From an uncultured Synergistales bacterium (lineage in GTDB: Bacteria > Synergistota > Synergistia > Synergistales > Aminobacteriaceae): a stretch of 49,401 nt of DNA. This document shows, one piece after another, positions 33,630 to 42,421 of this stretch (position 1 is the stretch's first letter; each line of letters starts with the position of its first letter). The translations under genes and the position numbers were made by a program. The stretch is taken from positions 1 through 49,401 of the forward strand of contig CAJOEW010000005.1 of the NCBI GenBank assembly GCA_905233525.1, in the 5' to 3' direction. The notes beneath the pieces were generated by a model. It worked only from the letters and a program-made list of their open reading frames with translations. It was not told the origin of the DNA and ran no database searches.

Positions 33630-35459
33630 TTGAGGAAGTTTAAATTTTTATTAGCAGTGCTGATTATCCTCGCAGCGTCAATCAGTCAGGCACATGCACA
33701 AACGGCATTATATAAAGGCTCACGCGAGATCGGCATTGTTAAAAGTTTTGAGAGCAGCGGAATCGAATATGTATCACTCGAAGACGTTGCGGCATTGATG
33801 AATTTTTCGTACGTTAAGCGCGGCGAAGAAATTTTTTTAAAACATGGCCGTGATAATTTAAAAGTAGTTCTAAATTCTGCAGGAGCATGGCGCGGATATT
33901 CGTTAGTTTCGTTAGCGTCAGTGCCTTTTGAAAATGAAGATATATGCTGGCTTGACACAACGAGCGCAGCGGCATTATTTCAGCATTACGCCGGCAAAGG
34001 AAGTAAAAATATTTTACGCTTCGGAAAATCTTTAGCAGGACTCTATAAAACTAAAGAGACCGTATCAGAAAAAAAACTTGACGATCAAATTATTAGCACG
34101 CCTGAAAATCAAGCTAATCAGGACAGCGAGATCGATCTAAGTGAAATTCTTGATGAACATTTAGCCAAAAAAGAAGCTAAAACAAAACAAGAAGAAGTAA
34201 TAATACAGCGTCAAGTCATCATGGAAGCTACAGATAAAACAGAACAGCCCAAGAAAGAAATTTTTGACACGGCATCAGCTCAAAAAGATAATAAAACTGT
34301 TTTTTTCAGCGGTGAACTTAAATGGATCAGATGGGCCAATTCAAAATCAGGTAATCAGAAAAAAATATTATCCGTCATATCAGTTAGTGAGGCTGCAAAA
34401 CCGTCAGTAATATATCAGGACGGAGCCATTCATGTATTTTTTAAATCTCATGCTGATAACGTCGAGGGAATCCCTTCACAATTTGAAAATATTACGGCTG
34501 AGATCAAAACTGATAACGGAATTTCGGAGCTTGTTTTAAAAACTGACGCTCTAAAAATCGAAAAGATGCTTTTAAAATCTCCTGAGCGTATAGTTTTGGA
34601 ATTTGTTTATCCTGATACAACTGAGATTAAGCGCGCTGTTGTTATGCCTGCAAAAGATAATCCGCCTGCAAATATTATAAATAATGAGCCTGAAGAAGAC
34701 GATGCAGAAATTGCTTTTGACGAAAATTCAGACGGCGAACAGATTACACAAGTCATGGCCGCTAAATCAAAATCAAAAGCTAAACCTAAAACGATCGTAA
34801 TTGATCCAGGCCATGGCGGGAAAGATCCAGGCGCTCAAGGAAATGGAATCATCGAAAAAAATATAAACCTGGCGATCGGAATGGAGTTAGGCCGTGTTTT
34901 GCGTGCAATGGGTTATAACGTCTTAATGACTCGTGCAACGGATGTATATTTGACTTTACAGGAACGTACGGACATAGCGAATAATGCTAACGCCGATTTA
35001 TTTGTCAGTGTTCATGTAAATGCTTTGCCTTCAAGAAATTCAATGAAAGGCTTTGAAATTTATATAATGGCTTTGCCGACAGATAAAGACGCTTTAGAAT
35101 TGGCCAAGATCGAAAATAGAGAATACGTCGAAGGTAAAGGCTATGACATTGAAAACGTTGACAGCCGCACGGAATTATTATTAAAAATTTTAGGCGATAT
35201 GCAGCAAAATAATAAAATCAGCGAAAGTTCAGACTTTGCAGGAGTTTTATTTAATGCCGGTAAAAAATTCGGTCTTCCAATGAGACGAATAGCGCAGGCA
35301 CCATTTTTTGTAATACGAGGTTCAGGAATGCCGGCGGTATTATTGGAGACAGGTTATTTAACGAATGCAAACGAAGCTAAAAATTTGTCCGAGCCTGAAT
35401 ATCAACATAAGATCGCTCAAGCAATGGCATCAGGAATCGCAAGCTATTTAAAAAAATAA
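33630..35459 (+). CDS. N-acetylmuramoyl-L-alanine amidase with AMIN domain
   Basis: 609 residues from TTG 33630; AGGAGG is upstream. Signal peptide MRKFKFLLAVLIILAASISQAHA. The N-terminal part to about 145 resembles the copper-amine-oxidase-like wall domain (YVSLEDVAALMNFSYVK). A low-complexity linker rich in Lys, Glu and Gln follows. About 225-335 is an AMIN-like localisation domain. About 385-607 is the Amidase_3 catalytic domain with zinc ligands in IDPGHGGKDPGA near 394, GIIEKNIN and FVSVHVNA, and AVLLETGYLTN near the end. It removes stem peptides from peptidoglycan, probably at division. Next is the GerMN gene. Confidence 0.93.
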   Translation: MRKFKFLLAVLIILAASISQAHAQTALYKGSREIGIVKSFESSGIEYVSLEDVAALMNFSYVKRGEEIFLKHGRDNLKVVLNSAGAWRGYSLVSLASVPFENEDICWLDTTSAAALFQHYAGKGSKNILRFGKSLAGLYKTKETVSEKKLDDQIISTPENQANQDSEIDLSEILDEHLAKKEAKTKQEEVIIQRQVIMEATDKTEQPKKEIFDTASAQKDNKTVFFSGELKWIRWANSKSGNQKKILSVISVSEAAKPSVIYQDGAIHVFFKSHADNVEGIPSQFENITAEIKTDNGISELVLKTDALKIEKMLLKSPERIVLEFVYPDTTEIKRAVVMPAKDNPPANIINNEPEEDDAEIAFDENSDGEQITQVMAAKSKSKAKPKTIVIDPGHGGKDPGAQGNGIIEKNINLAIGMELGRVLRAMGYNVLMTRATDVYLTLQERTDIANNANADLFVSVHVNALPSRNSMKGFEIYIMALPTDKDALELAKIENREYVEGKGYDIENVDSRTELLLKILGDMQQNNKISESSDFAGVLFNAGKKFGLPMRRIAQAPFFVIRGSGMPAVLLETGYLTNANEAKNLSEPEYQHKIAQAMASGIASYLKK

Positions 35460-35481
35460 TCAGGAGTGAGAAAAAATTATT

Positions 35482-36264
35482 ATGCCTAAAAATCCGCCGA
35501 TCCAGAAAAATACAAATCCAAGTCAGGAAAATAATAATCAGCCTTCTTCAGCTCCTGCACGTCCTGTAAAAAATGTCGTTCATCGTCCTTCAGGATTACA
35601 CCCGGTGCAAAAAAGAGGCCGTCCGGTTCCTCGTCATGTTATGAATCACAATAACAAGCCTGATAAAAAAACGCCGTTCATGTTGAAATTATTATCATGG
35701 CTCGGCTTGATATTATTATGTTTTGTTATCGGCTATCTTGGAACTACATGGCTTATGGAATTTTTAAACACGAAATTATTATTAAAGCCTGAAAACAGAA
35801 TCGAGAATCAAGAAGATTTTCAGGATTACGAAGACGCAGAACAGAAACGCGCACAAAAAGCTGAGTCAGGTTTTAAGCAGGTATCATTAAATCTTCATTA
35901 TGTTTCTAACGGAGCCATAACTGAAGCGCGTAAATCATTCCCTTTAAGAACGCCGGAGGATAATATTAAATCAGCTTTTGATGAAATTATCTCTATGAGT
36001 TCAATACCTGACAGCGATAGAATTAAATTGCTGCATGTTTTCCGTAATGATGACACAGTTTTTTTTGATGTATCTTCGCAGTTTGAAACGTCGTTAAATC
36101 TTCTTGAGCAGCACACAGGACTATTATTATTAACAGGAATTGTAAGGACTATGACAGAAAATTTTTCGCCGGTTTCGCAAGTAAGATTCTTAGTTGATTC
36201 GAAGCTTCCAAAATCCGGCGGAAGTTTAGATTTAAGCACGGCCTGGAAATTACCTGACGAGTAA
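35482..36264 (+). CDS. Membrane-anchored GerMN domain protein
   Basis: 260 residues. A Pro-, Asn- and Arg-rich cytosolic start (about 1-62) precedes one transmembrane helix (WLGLILLCFVIGYLGTTWLM, about 72-92). The GerMN domain covers about 130-255: VSLNLHYVSNGAITEARKSFPLRTPEDNIKSAFDEI to TVFFDVSSQFE and LLLLTGIVRTMTENFSPVSQVRFLVD. GerM domains are named from spore germination but occur widely next to amidases in non-sporulating bacteria, as here. AGGAG is 15 nt before the ATG, while ATT at 35476 is 9 nt from it, so the start is a little uncertain. Confidence 0.87.
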   Translation: MPKNPPIQKNTNPSQENNNQPSSAPARPVKNVVHRPSGLHPVQKRGRPVPRHVMNHNNKPDKKTPFMLKLLSWLGLILLCFVIGYLGTTWLMEFLNTKLLLKPENRIENQEDFQDYEDAEQKRAQKAESGFKQVSLNLHYVSNGAITEARKSFPLRTPEDNIKSAFDEIISMSSIPDSDRIKLLHVFRNDDTVFFDVSSQFETSLNLLEQHTGLLLLTGIVRTMTENFSPVSQVRFLVDSKLPKSGGSLDLSTAWKLPDE

Positions 36265-36270
36265 TAAATT

Positions 36271-36847
36271 ATGCTGCTTATCGATAAAATTTTAATAGCC
36301 ACCAGCAATAAAAATAAATTCATAGAATTTCAGGACATAATTAAAAGCGCTTTTGAACGTGAAAAAAATCCCGCTGGTGAAAAAATTTTTGCTGACGGGA
36401 TAATTTTTGCGCCTGATTTTGCAAATTCAATAACGATTAAAGAGACCGGCTCAAATTATATTGAAAACGCTGTTTTGAAGGCTGAAGCATGGTGTAAGAT
36501 TTCAGGTTTGCCGAGTTTAGCAGATGACAGCGGCTTTGAAGTAGAGGCATTAAATAACGCGCCCGGAATATTTTCAAACAGGATCATAAGCGGCACGGAC
36601 GATATAAAAATTAAATGGGTACTTGATAAATTAAAGGCCGTCAATAATGAAAGGCAGAATTTTTATATCCGAAGGTTATTGCAACGGCCATGTAAAAAAT
36701 TTTCCTTCAGGTTCTAACGGTTTTGGCTATGATCCGATTTTTATTCCGGATAATTATTTAAAGACTTTTGCAGAAATTGATCCTGAAATAAAAAATAAAA
36801 TCTCACATCGCGCGGAAGCATTTAAAAATCTCATTAAGCAATTTTAA
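36271..36847 (+). pseudogene. rdgB: Broken RdgB/HAM1 (d)ITP-XTP pyrophosphatase
   Basis: Two frames together make most of RdgB. Frame one: ILIATSNKNKFIEF, then LADDSGFEVEALNNAPGIFSNR, up to KAVNNER, after which the frame runs into an unrelated end. Frame two (from about 36647) continues with [14 protein letters not shown] and [30 protein letters not shown]. The roughly 17-22 residue block between these parts in homologues (ARFxC... strand) is missing, so this is a deletion of a length not divisible by three rather than a single-base slip. An assembly error is possible. RdgB removes damaged purine dNTPs. In the wall-gene neighbourhood with the amidase and GerMN genes. Confidence 0.82.
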
Positions 36848-36871
36848 AATTTTACAGGAGTGTGATTTAAA

Positions 36872-37541
36872 ATGTCATATTTAGAATTTAAAGAAGCTGT
36901 AAAAGCTCGTTGCCCTGAAATTATTTGGCTGGCGTTGATAAATTTTATCTGTACAATAACGACAGTACGGACGACACTGAAAAAATTTTAGAGCCTTATA
37001 TTAAAGGCGGCCTCGTCGATTTAATTTATTTTCCAGGTCAGGCAAAACAATTCCCAGCTTATAACAATGCTCTGAAAAAATATCGTAACGATTGCGAGTA
37101 TATGGCATTTGTTGATGGCGATGAATTTATCAGGCCGATAGACCGCTCAAGAAATATTTATGATGTAGTCAAAGAAATTTTCTCGCTCGCAAATTCAAAA
37201 TAGACGAAAACGGAGCACTAAAACAAGATCCAACAACAAGAATTATTCCGAATAAGCTTTGCATTTATCATTACTTCACGAAATCTAAAGAAGAATATAT
37301 TAAACGCCGTTCAATGGGACATGCTGACCAAATCGATCAATTTTGGACGATTGAGTATTTTTACACACACGATTTTAATGACGTTCATGACGACTCAATG
37401 TTATATTACGTCGAAAAAATGAAGGACTTAAAATTTTAACAGGTGCTTGAAAATTTTCATGGCCAAGAAATATTAAAATATTGCAAAAATTTAAAGAGAT
37501 ATTTAAAATTCAACGGATTTATTTTTTATGAAAGGACTTGA
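36872..37541 (+). pseudogene. Decayed glycosyltransferase family 92-like gene
   Basis: Pieces in three frames read in order. 36872: MSYLEFKEAVKARCPEIIW with a good SD (AGGAG). 36925: AGVDKFYLYNNDSTDDTEKI and FVDGDEFIRPIDRS, the GT92 (DUF23) donor-site region. 37194: FKIDENGALKQDPTTRII, YHYFTKSKEEYIKRRSMG and TAA at 37437, then a further open tail QVLENFHGQEILKYC to 37541. Homologues have a VKNE-E(W)-YH segment and a middle region of some 80 residues that are absent here, so at least two deletions have occurred. The GT92 call is from motif memory. It lies beside broken rdgB. Confidence 0.68.
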
Positions 37542-37551
37542 AATTTTATTC

Positions 37552-38730
37552 ATGCCTAATCTAAGCGACAGAGTAGGAACGTTTACTGACTCAGTTATCC
37601 GCAGAATGACAAGAATTTGCAATAAGTATAACGCCATAAATTTATCACAGGGCTTTCCGGATTGGGAACCGCCTAAAGAAATGCTTGACGCTCTCGCAAA
37701 TGCAGCTTATAAAGGCCCTCACCAGTATGCTATAACATTCGGCGCTAAAAATTTACGTGAAGCCATTTGCGAAAAACAAAGCAAAGCTATCAAACGCACA
37801 ATCGATCCTGAAAAAGAAATAGTGATCACTTGCGGAAGTACTGAAGCTATGATGGCTGCTATGATGACAATTTGTAATCCTGGCGATAAAGTTTTAGTGT
37901 TCTCGCCGTTTTATGAGAATTACGGAGCTGACGCAATATTATCAGGTGCCCAGCCTATATATGTTCCGTTGGTGCCTCCTACGTATGATTTTGATATAAG
38001 CATTATTGAAAATGGATTCAAAGCCGGTGCAAAAGCTATCGTTGTTTGTAATCCGTCTAATCCGTGCGGTAAGGTTTTCACGGAAAAAGAATTGACCGAT
38101 ATAGGAAATTTAGTGCTTAAATATGACGCTTTCATGATCACTGATGAAGTATATGAGCATATTTTATACGATGATAATAAACACGTTTACGCAGCCGGTT
38201 TACCTGGATTATTTGATCACGTAATAACTTGTAACTCGCTTTCAAAGACATATTCTGTAACAGGCTGGCGTTTAGGATATTTGATCGGCTCTGAAAAAGT
38301 TGTTGAAGGCGCTAGAAAAGTTCATGACTTCTTAACAGTTGGTGCAGCTTCGCCGTTACAGGAAGCAGCCGTTACCGGTTTGAAATTCGGTGAAGATTAT
38401 TATGAACATCTCAAAGAAAAATATACATCTAAACGTAACAGAATGCTCGAAGGCTTTGACAAGATCGGATTAAAGCATAATGTACCGGCCGGAACTTATT
38501 TCGTAATGGTTGATATTCAAGAGTTTTTGGATCTGCCGCAGTTTAAAAATTTCACTGACCTTGAATTTTGCGAATGGCTTGTTAAAAATGTCGGTGTTGC
38601 TGCTGTTCCCGGCTCAAGCTTCTTTAGAGAGGACGTTAATAATTTAATCCGCTTCCATTTTGCCCGCTCCGATGAAGTTATTGATGAGGCTGTAAGACGG
38701 CTCGGAAAATTAAAAGAGCTTGTAAAATAA
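37552..38730 (+). CDS. Class I/II PLP-dependent aminotransferase (aspartate aminotransferase fold)
   Basis: 392 residues from ATG 37552; the track start at 37528 adds MKGLEILF and lies inside the preceding remnant. NLSQGFPDWEPP is typical of methionine/aromatic or kynurenine-type transaminases. The PLP lysine is in SLSKTYSVTGWRLGYLIG near 235. NPSNPCGKVF, DEVYEHI and the C-terminal IRFHFARSDEVIDEAVRRL (arginine for the substrate carboxylate) are seen. Substrate is not fixed by sequence; related enzymes act on aspartate, aromatic residues or glutamine/kynurenine. Alternatives for the start are an ATT at 37543 or ATG 37528. Confidence 0.92.
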   Translation: MPNLSDRVGTFTDSVIRRMTRICNKYNAINLSQGFPDWEPPKEMLDALANAAYKGPHQYAITFGAKNLREAICEKQSKAIKRTIDPEKEIVITCGSTEAMMAAMMTICNPGDKVLVFSPFYENYGADAILSGAQPIYVPLVPPTYDFDISIIENGFKAGAKAIVVCNPSNPCGKVFTEKELTDIGNLVLKYDAFMITDEVYEHILYDDNKHVYAAGLPGLFDHVITCNSLSKTYSVTGWRLGYLIGSEKVVEGARKVHDFLTVGAASPLQEAAVTGLKFGEDYYEHLKEKYTSKRNRMLEGFDKIGLKHNVPAGTYFVMVDIQEFLDLPQFKNFTDLEFCEWLVKNVGVAAVPGSSFFREDVNNLIRFHFARSDEVIDEAVRRLGKLKELVK

Positions 38731-38746
38731 TTATATCCAAAAAATT

Positions 38747-39802
38747 ATGAGTGTTCTTGTAGCTATGAGCGGTGGCGTTGATTCGAGCGTTGCCGCTTTT
38801 TTAATGAGTGAAAAATATAAAAATTCATGTCACGGCGCAACAATGATATTATTCAACGCATGCTCAAATGAAAATAATATAAACGATGCTAAAGCGATTT
38901 GCGAACGTTTAAAAATTCCTCACAGCGTCATAAATTACGAGGCTGAATTTAAAAAACGCGTCATTGAAAATTTTATTGAAACTTACGAACGTGGCGGAAC
39001 TCCAAATCCGTGTATAGAATGCAATAAATATTTAAAGTTCGGCGCATTATTTGATCATGCAAAAAATTCAGGACTTAATAAAATCGCGACAGGCCATTAT
39101 GCAATTATTGAGCGTTCGTCTTCAGGGCGTTATTTATTAAAAAAAGCTCATGATACCGCGCGTGATCAGTCGTATGTTTTATATGTTCTGAGTCAAAAAA
39201 TTTTATCGTGTGTTGAATTTCCGTTAGGAGGCATGACAAAATCAGAAGTCAGAAATTTAGCCGCCCAATTAAATTTTATAAACTCAAACAGAACTGACTC
39301 GCAGGATATTTGCTTTGTGCCTGACGGAAATTACGCAGGCTTCATAAAAAATCAGACCGGCAAAAATTATTCACCTGGAAATTTTATAGACACCTCCGGA
39401 AAAATTTTAGGCGTTCACAAAGGCATAATAAATTATACGGCTGGTCAAAGACGAGGCTTAGGAGTATCAGCGCCGACAAGATTGTTTATTTTGAAAATCG
39501 ATCCTGAAAGCAATAACATAACGCTTGCTCCTGAAAATGATGATGAATTATATTTTAAATCCGTTAAGCTCAAAAATATAAATCTAATTGCTTTGGACAA
39601 GATCGAAAATTTTTTAAATGCCCGCGTAAAAATCCGTTACCGTCAAAATGAAATTCCTGCGAAAATTTTTCAGACAGACGAAAATAATTTAGCCGTCGAG
39701 TTTCAACAACCTCAATTAACTCCAGCGATCGGACAGTCGTGCGTAATTTATGATGATGATTACGTTATCGGCGGAGGAATAATCGCTGAAGCATGTAAAT
39801 AA
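38747..39802 (+). CDS. mnmA: tRNA-specific 2-thiouridylase MnmA
   Basis: 351 residues, full length. It activates U34 of Lys, Glu and Gln tRNAs with ATP and inserts sulfur. PP-loop VLVAMSGGVDSSVAA at the start; the catalytic cysteines are in NPCIECNKYLKFG near 86 and DSQDICFVPDGNY near 186. TGHYAII, QSYVLYVLSQ and the linker YTAGQRRGLGVS are family motifs. The C-terminal beta-barrel spans about 265-350. It sits 17 nt after the aminotransferase with no clear SD. Its sulfur-transfer partner, usually IscS, is not nearby. Confidence 0.97.
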   Translation: MSVLVAMSGGVDSSVAAFLMSEKYKNSCHGATMILFNACSNENNINDAKAICERLKIPHSVINYEAEFKKRVIENFIETYERGGTPNPCIECNKYLKFGALFDHAKNSGLNKIATGHYAIIERSSSGRYLLKKAHDTARDQSYVLYVLSQKILSCVEFPLGGMTKSEVRNLAAQLNFINSNRTDSQDICFVPDGNYAGFIKNQTGKNYSPGNFIDTSGKILGVHKGIINYTAGQRRGLGVSAPTRLFILKIDPESNNITLAPENDDELYFKSVKLKNINLIALDKIENFLNARVKIRYRQNEIPAKIFQTDENNLAVEFQQPQLTPAIGQSCVIYDDDYVIGGGIIAEACK

Positions 39803-39857
39803 AATTAAATGCCTCGGATTTATTTGCGCTCGATCAAAATGCTGTAATCAATAAATT

Positions 39858-40577
39858 TTATTTATGTATTAACAAAAAAATCTCATGCACAAGATAAAAT
39901 CCGCATATGATTAAAAATATTCCGCAGATTATATTAAAAATTTTGAGCGCTCTAGAATTTTCACCGGCCTGCAAAAATCTTGATGATAAATTCGTAAACA
40001 TACCTGCAATAATTATCACTGCGCTGTAACCAACTGCGTAAGCTAAGACTAAATATAAAGCTCCTAAAAAATTTCCCTCGGAGGCATTCGTAAACGCAAT
40101 TGATAAAATCGGACTCACATAAGCTATACTGCATGAACCTACAGCTAAACCTGATAATATCCCTAAAATTACAGCGCCTCTTAAATTTCTCGACTCATTA
40201 CCTGACGCAGCGGAACCAAAATTAAAAAAATTGATCCTCAAAATTCCGGTCAGCTTTAATCCTGTTAAAATAAATACGCACGCCGTTAAAAGCGTTAAAA
40301 ATTTTCCGTAACCTCCTAAAATATATCCAAGTCCTGAAATTATTATTGCAACGAGAATTAAATTTATAATTATTCCTAAACAAAACGCGCATGAAATTTT
40401 AAAGGCTTCAAATAATTTCGGCTCGTCAGAATTTGCGATATAGCCTGTTACTAACGGAATCATTGCAATTCCGCACGGACTTAATATCACGCTGCAAACT
40501 CCCCATAAAAACGCGCCTATGTATTGAATAATTCCAGCCTCAAAAATTAAGTCGAATATATAATCAAGCATAAACAT
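39858..40577 (-). CDS. ccdA: Cytochrome c biogenesis/thiol transport protein CcdA (DsbD family)
   Basis: 239 residues from ATG 40577 (the track's GTG 40589 adds four residues; GGTGAT serves the ATG). About six membrane helices. The paired cysteines that relay electrons are in LSPCGIAMIPLVTGYI near 38 and SGLAVGSCSIAYVSPILSIAF near 148, matching the CcdA layout. It moves reducing power from cytoplasmic thioredoxin across the inner membrane. No thioredoxin-like partner nearby. Convergent with mnmA; no strong terminator in the 55-nt gap. Confidence 0.9.
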   Translation of the reverse strand: MFMLDYIFDLIFEAGIIQYIGAFLWGVCSVILSPCGIAMIPLVTGYIANSDEPKLFEAFKISCAFCLGIIINLILVAIIISGLGYILGGYGKFLTLLTACVFILTGLKLTGILRINFFNFGSAASGNESRNLRGAVILGILSGLAVGSCSIAYVSPILSIAFTNASEGNFLGALYLVLAYAVGYSAVIIIAGMFTNLSSRFLQAGENSRALKIFNIICGIFLIICGFYLVHEIFLLIHK

Positions 40578-40618
40578 TTTATAAATCACCGTCCAACAAA
40601 ATTAACACACTCAGGCAT

Positions 40619-40651
40619 AAAAAAACAGGAGCATTCAAAAAAACACTCCTG
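40619..40651 (-). terminator. Terminator after ptb
   Basis: On the minus strand CAGGAG and CTCCTG pair perfectly, followed by seven T. It lies 39 nt past the ptb stop, between ptb and ccdA. Confidence 0.88.
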
Positions 40652-40690
40652 CCGATATAAAATCACAAGTTCAAAAAATTTAATGAAATA

Positions 40691-41623
40691 TTAGCCCTGA
40701 TGATGTGCAAGCATTACAGCACCGGCAATTGATAATAATTTCGCTCTCGGTGAATCTGCACGGCTCGTTAATACTACAGGTGCAGCCGCTCCAACGATTA
40801 AGCCTGCTGTTTCGCTTCCTTTTGCAAAGAAACTGATCGATTTTGCAAGCGCGTTACCAACTTCGATTTGAGGAACTAATAAAACATCGGCATGGCCTGC
40901 TACGTCTGATTTAATGTGTTTAATTCTCGCGGCTTCTTCGTCAATGGCGTTATCAAGTGCTAAAGGTCCATCAACGATGCAATTTTTGATCTGTCCGCGT
41001 TTGTTCATTTGAACGAGTGCTGTAGCATCAAGTGTGCACGGCATATCAGGATTTACCATTTCAACAGCGCATAAACATGCAACTTTAGGCGTTTCAACTC
41101 CAAGTGAACGGGCAAAATTTACGGTATTCTGTACGATATCAGCCTTCATCTTTAAATCCGGATACATGTTAAAAGCACCGTCAGCAATGAAAATTACTCT
41201 GTCATATCCCGGAATCGAATGGAAATAACAATGCGAAATTGCTTTTTTACCTACACGGAGTCCGACTTCTTTATTAAGCATACCGCGTAAGAAATTATCC
41301 GTGTGTAATTGGCCTTTCATATAAATGTCAGCGCGCTTTGATGATACTTCAGTTACAGCAACAATACCGCAAGCTGCTTCGTTCGTTTCGGCGATGATGT
41401 GATAATCTGTTTCATTGGCTCCTGCCTCAGCGATACAAGCCTTAACTTTATCGGGATTGCCTACGAGTGTAGCGTCAACAAGTCCTAATTTGCGAGCCTC
41501 TTCAATTGCTGAGATCAATCCCGCGTCTTCAGCCATAGCTACAGAAATACGTTTACGGCCTTTTGCGTCACAAAGCTTGCGAGCCTCTTCGATTAACTGC
41601 GATAATGAGCGTACTTGTTCCAT
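40691..41623 (-). CDS. ptb: Phosphate butyryltransferase
   Basis: 310 residues, normal for Ptb. It converts butyryl-CoA (or branched acyl-CoA) plus phosphate to the acyl phosphate. RISVAMAEDAGLISAIEEARKLGL, VSSKRADIYMKGQLHTDNFLRGMLN and the C-terminal GLIVGAAAPVVLTSRADSPRAKLLSIA are the phosphate acetyl/butyryltransferase family signatures. The butyrate kinase (buk) that would finish the step is not adjacent. With the liv transporter it suggests energy from branched-chain amino acids, an inference. SD GAGGTG is 10 nt before the ATG. Confidence 0.92.
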   Translation of the reverse strand: MEQVRSLSQLIEEARKLCDAKGRKRISVAMAEDAGLISAIEEARKLGLVDATLVGNPDKVKACIAEAGANETDYHIIAETNEAACGIVAVTEVSSKRADIYMKGQLHTDNFLRGMLNKEVGLRVGKKAISHCYFHSIPGYDRVIFIADGAFNMYPDLKMKADIVQNTVNFARSLGVETPKVACLCAVEMVNPDMPCTLDATALVQMNKRGQIKNCIVDGPLALDNAIDEEAARIKHIKSDVAGHADVLLVPQIEVGNALAKSISFFAKGSETAGLIVGAAAPVVLTSRADSPRAKLLSIAGAVMLAHHQG

Positions 41624-41657
41624 TTTGTGAAAACACCTCGAAAATTAAATTTTTTAT

Positions 41658-41686
41658 ATAATATTCCAGCCTCATAAAAATCACAA
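41658..41686 (-). promoter_or_regulatory. ptb promoter
   Basis: TTGTGA, 17 bp, TATTAT on the minus strand; the -10 ends 34 nt before the ptb ATG. The same -35 (TTGTGA) is used at the ROK kinase promoter. Confidence 0.7.
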
Positions 41687-41772
41687 ACACAGAAAAGCTT
41701 AAATCTAATCAAAAAAAATCCGGCGCAAAAATTTTTTTTTAATACACTCACGTTTAAACAACAGCTCTTAAC

Positions 41773-41801
41773 TTGACGCGCAATATATTCAAAAATATAA
41801 T
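41773..41801 (+). promoter_or_regulatory. fapR operon promoter
   Basis: TTGACG (41773-41778), exactly 17 bp, TATAAT (41796-41801); same hexamers and spacing as the tRNA promoter. Predicted start near 41808, just before the FapR-like operator. Confidence 0.82.
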
Positions 41802-41810
41802 CTCTGAAAA

Positions 41811-41827
41811 TTATTATCTGGTATTAA
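41811..41827. promoter_or_regulatory. FapR-like operator in the fapR leader
   Basis: TTATTATCTGGTATTAA, 17 bp with partial dyad symmetry (TTAnTAnC..GnTAnTAA). It matches 13 of 17 positions of the Bacillus FapR consensus as I recall it (TTAGTACCTAGTCTTAA). It sits at about +4 to +20, where bound repressor would block transcription. Malonyl-CoA would release it. An 8-bp inverted pair GCTCTTAA/TTAAGAGC (41764-41771, 41824-41831) also brackets the promoter. Confidence 0.65.
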
Positions 41828-41854
41828 GAGCAGGTGCGATGAGTAAAAAATAAA

Positions 41855-42418
41855 ATGATTGCTGAAAATAAACACGACAAAAAAAAATTAAGACAGAATA
41901 AATTAAAAAATCTCCTCCAAAATAATCCGGCTGCTACTGATCGCGAATTGGCTGACTTGCTCGGAGTAAGTGTCAGTACAGTCAGGCTTGATAGAGCTTT
42001 TATGGGTGTACCTGAACTTCGTGAAAGGCTTCGCGCAATGGTCGAGAACGCAGGCAATAAATTAAAGGCCGCTGAAAATAACATAACAGGCGAATTATTA
42101 GAGCTTGTGCCTGATAAATGGGCTTTGTCAGTTCTTAAAACCGTTAAGGATATGGCGTTCAAACTTACGGATATAGTCGAGGATTGTTATATTTATTCTC
42201 AAGCCAGTTCAATCGCTGTCGCCGTAATAGAATCCGCAGGTATGATAATTGACTCAATGCGAGGCGAATATAAATCCCATGCTCATGTCGGAGACGTTTT
42301 AATCGCCCGTGCTAAAGTCGGAACATCACACGATAATAAAAAAATTGTCAGCGTTCATACAACAGCAGGCGATAAAGAAATTTTTACAGGCCGTTTTATT
42401 TTAGGAGAGCTTGAATAA
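41855..42418 (+). CDS. fapR: Fatty-acid and phospholipid biosynthesis regulator FapR
   Basis: 187 residues, usual FapR length. N-terminal helix-turn-helix: NPAATDRELADLLGVSVSTVRLDRAFMGVPELRERL (about 29-64). The C-terminal hotdog domain (about 100-185) binds malonyl-CoA and includes ASSIAVAVIESAGMIIDSMRGEYKSHAHVGDVLIARAKV. FapR represses lipid genes when malonyl-CoA is low. It heads the lipid operon and carries a matching operator in its leader, so autoregulation is likely. The SD is weak (GATGAG), about 10-11 nt upstream. Confidence 0.92.
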   Translation: MIAENKHDKKKLRQNKLKNLLQNNPAATDRELADLLGVSVSTVRLDRAFMGVPELRERLRAMVENAGNKLKAAENNITGELLELVPDKWALSVLKTVKDMAFKLTDIVEDCYIYSQASSIAVAVIESAGMIIDSMRGEYKSHAHVGDVLIARAKVGTSHDNKKIVSVHTTAGDKEIFTGRFILGELE

Positions 42419-42421
42419 ATC

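Noticed and set aside
35898-36323. 141-codon minus-strand ORF
   Set aside because: Antisense shadow of the GerMN gene; no promoter or SD and composition as expected for a shadow.
41700-41745. Terminator-like A/T tract between ptb and fapR
   Set aside because: Only a 4-bp CCGG core lies between A and T runs; no stable stem.
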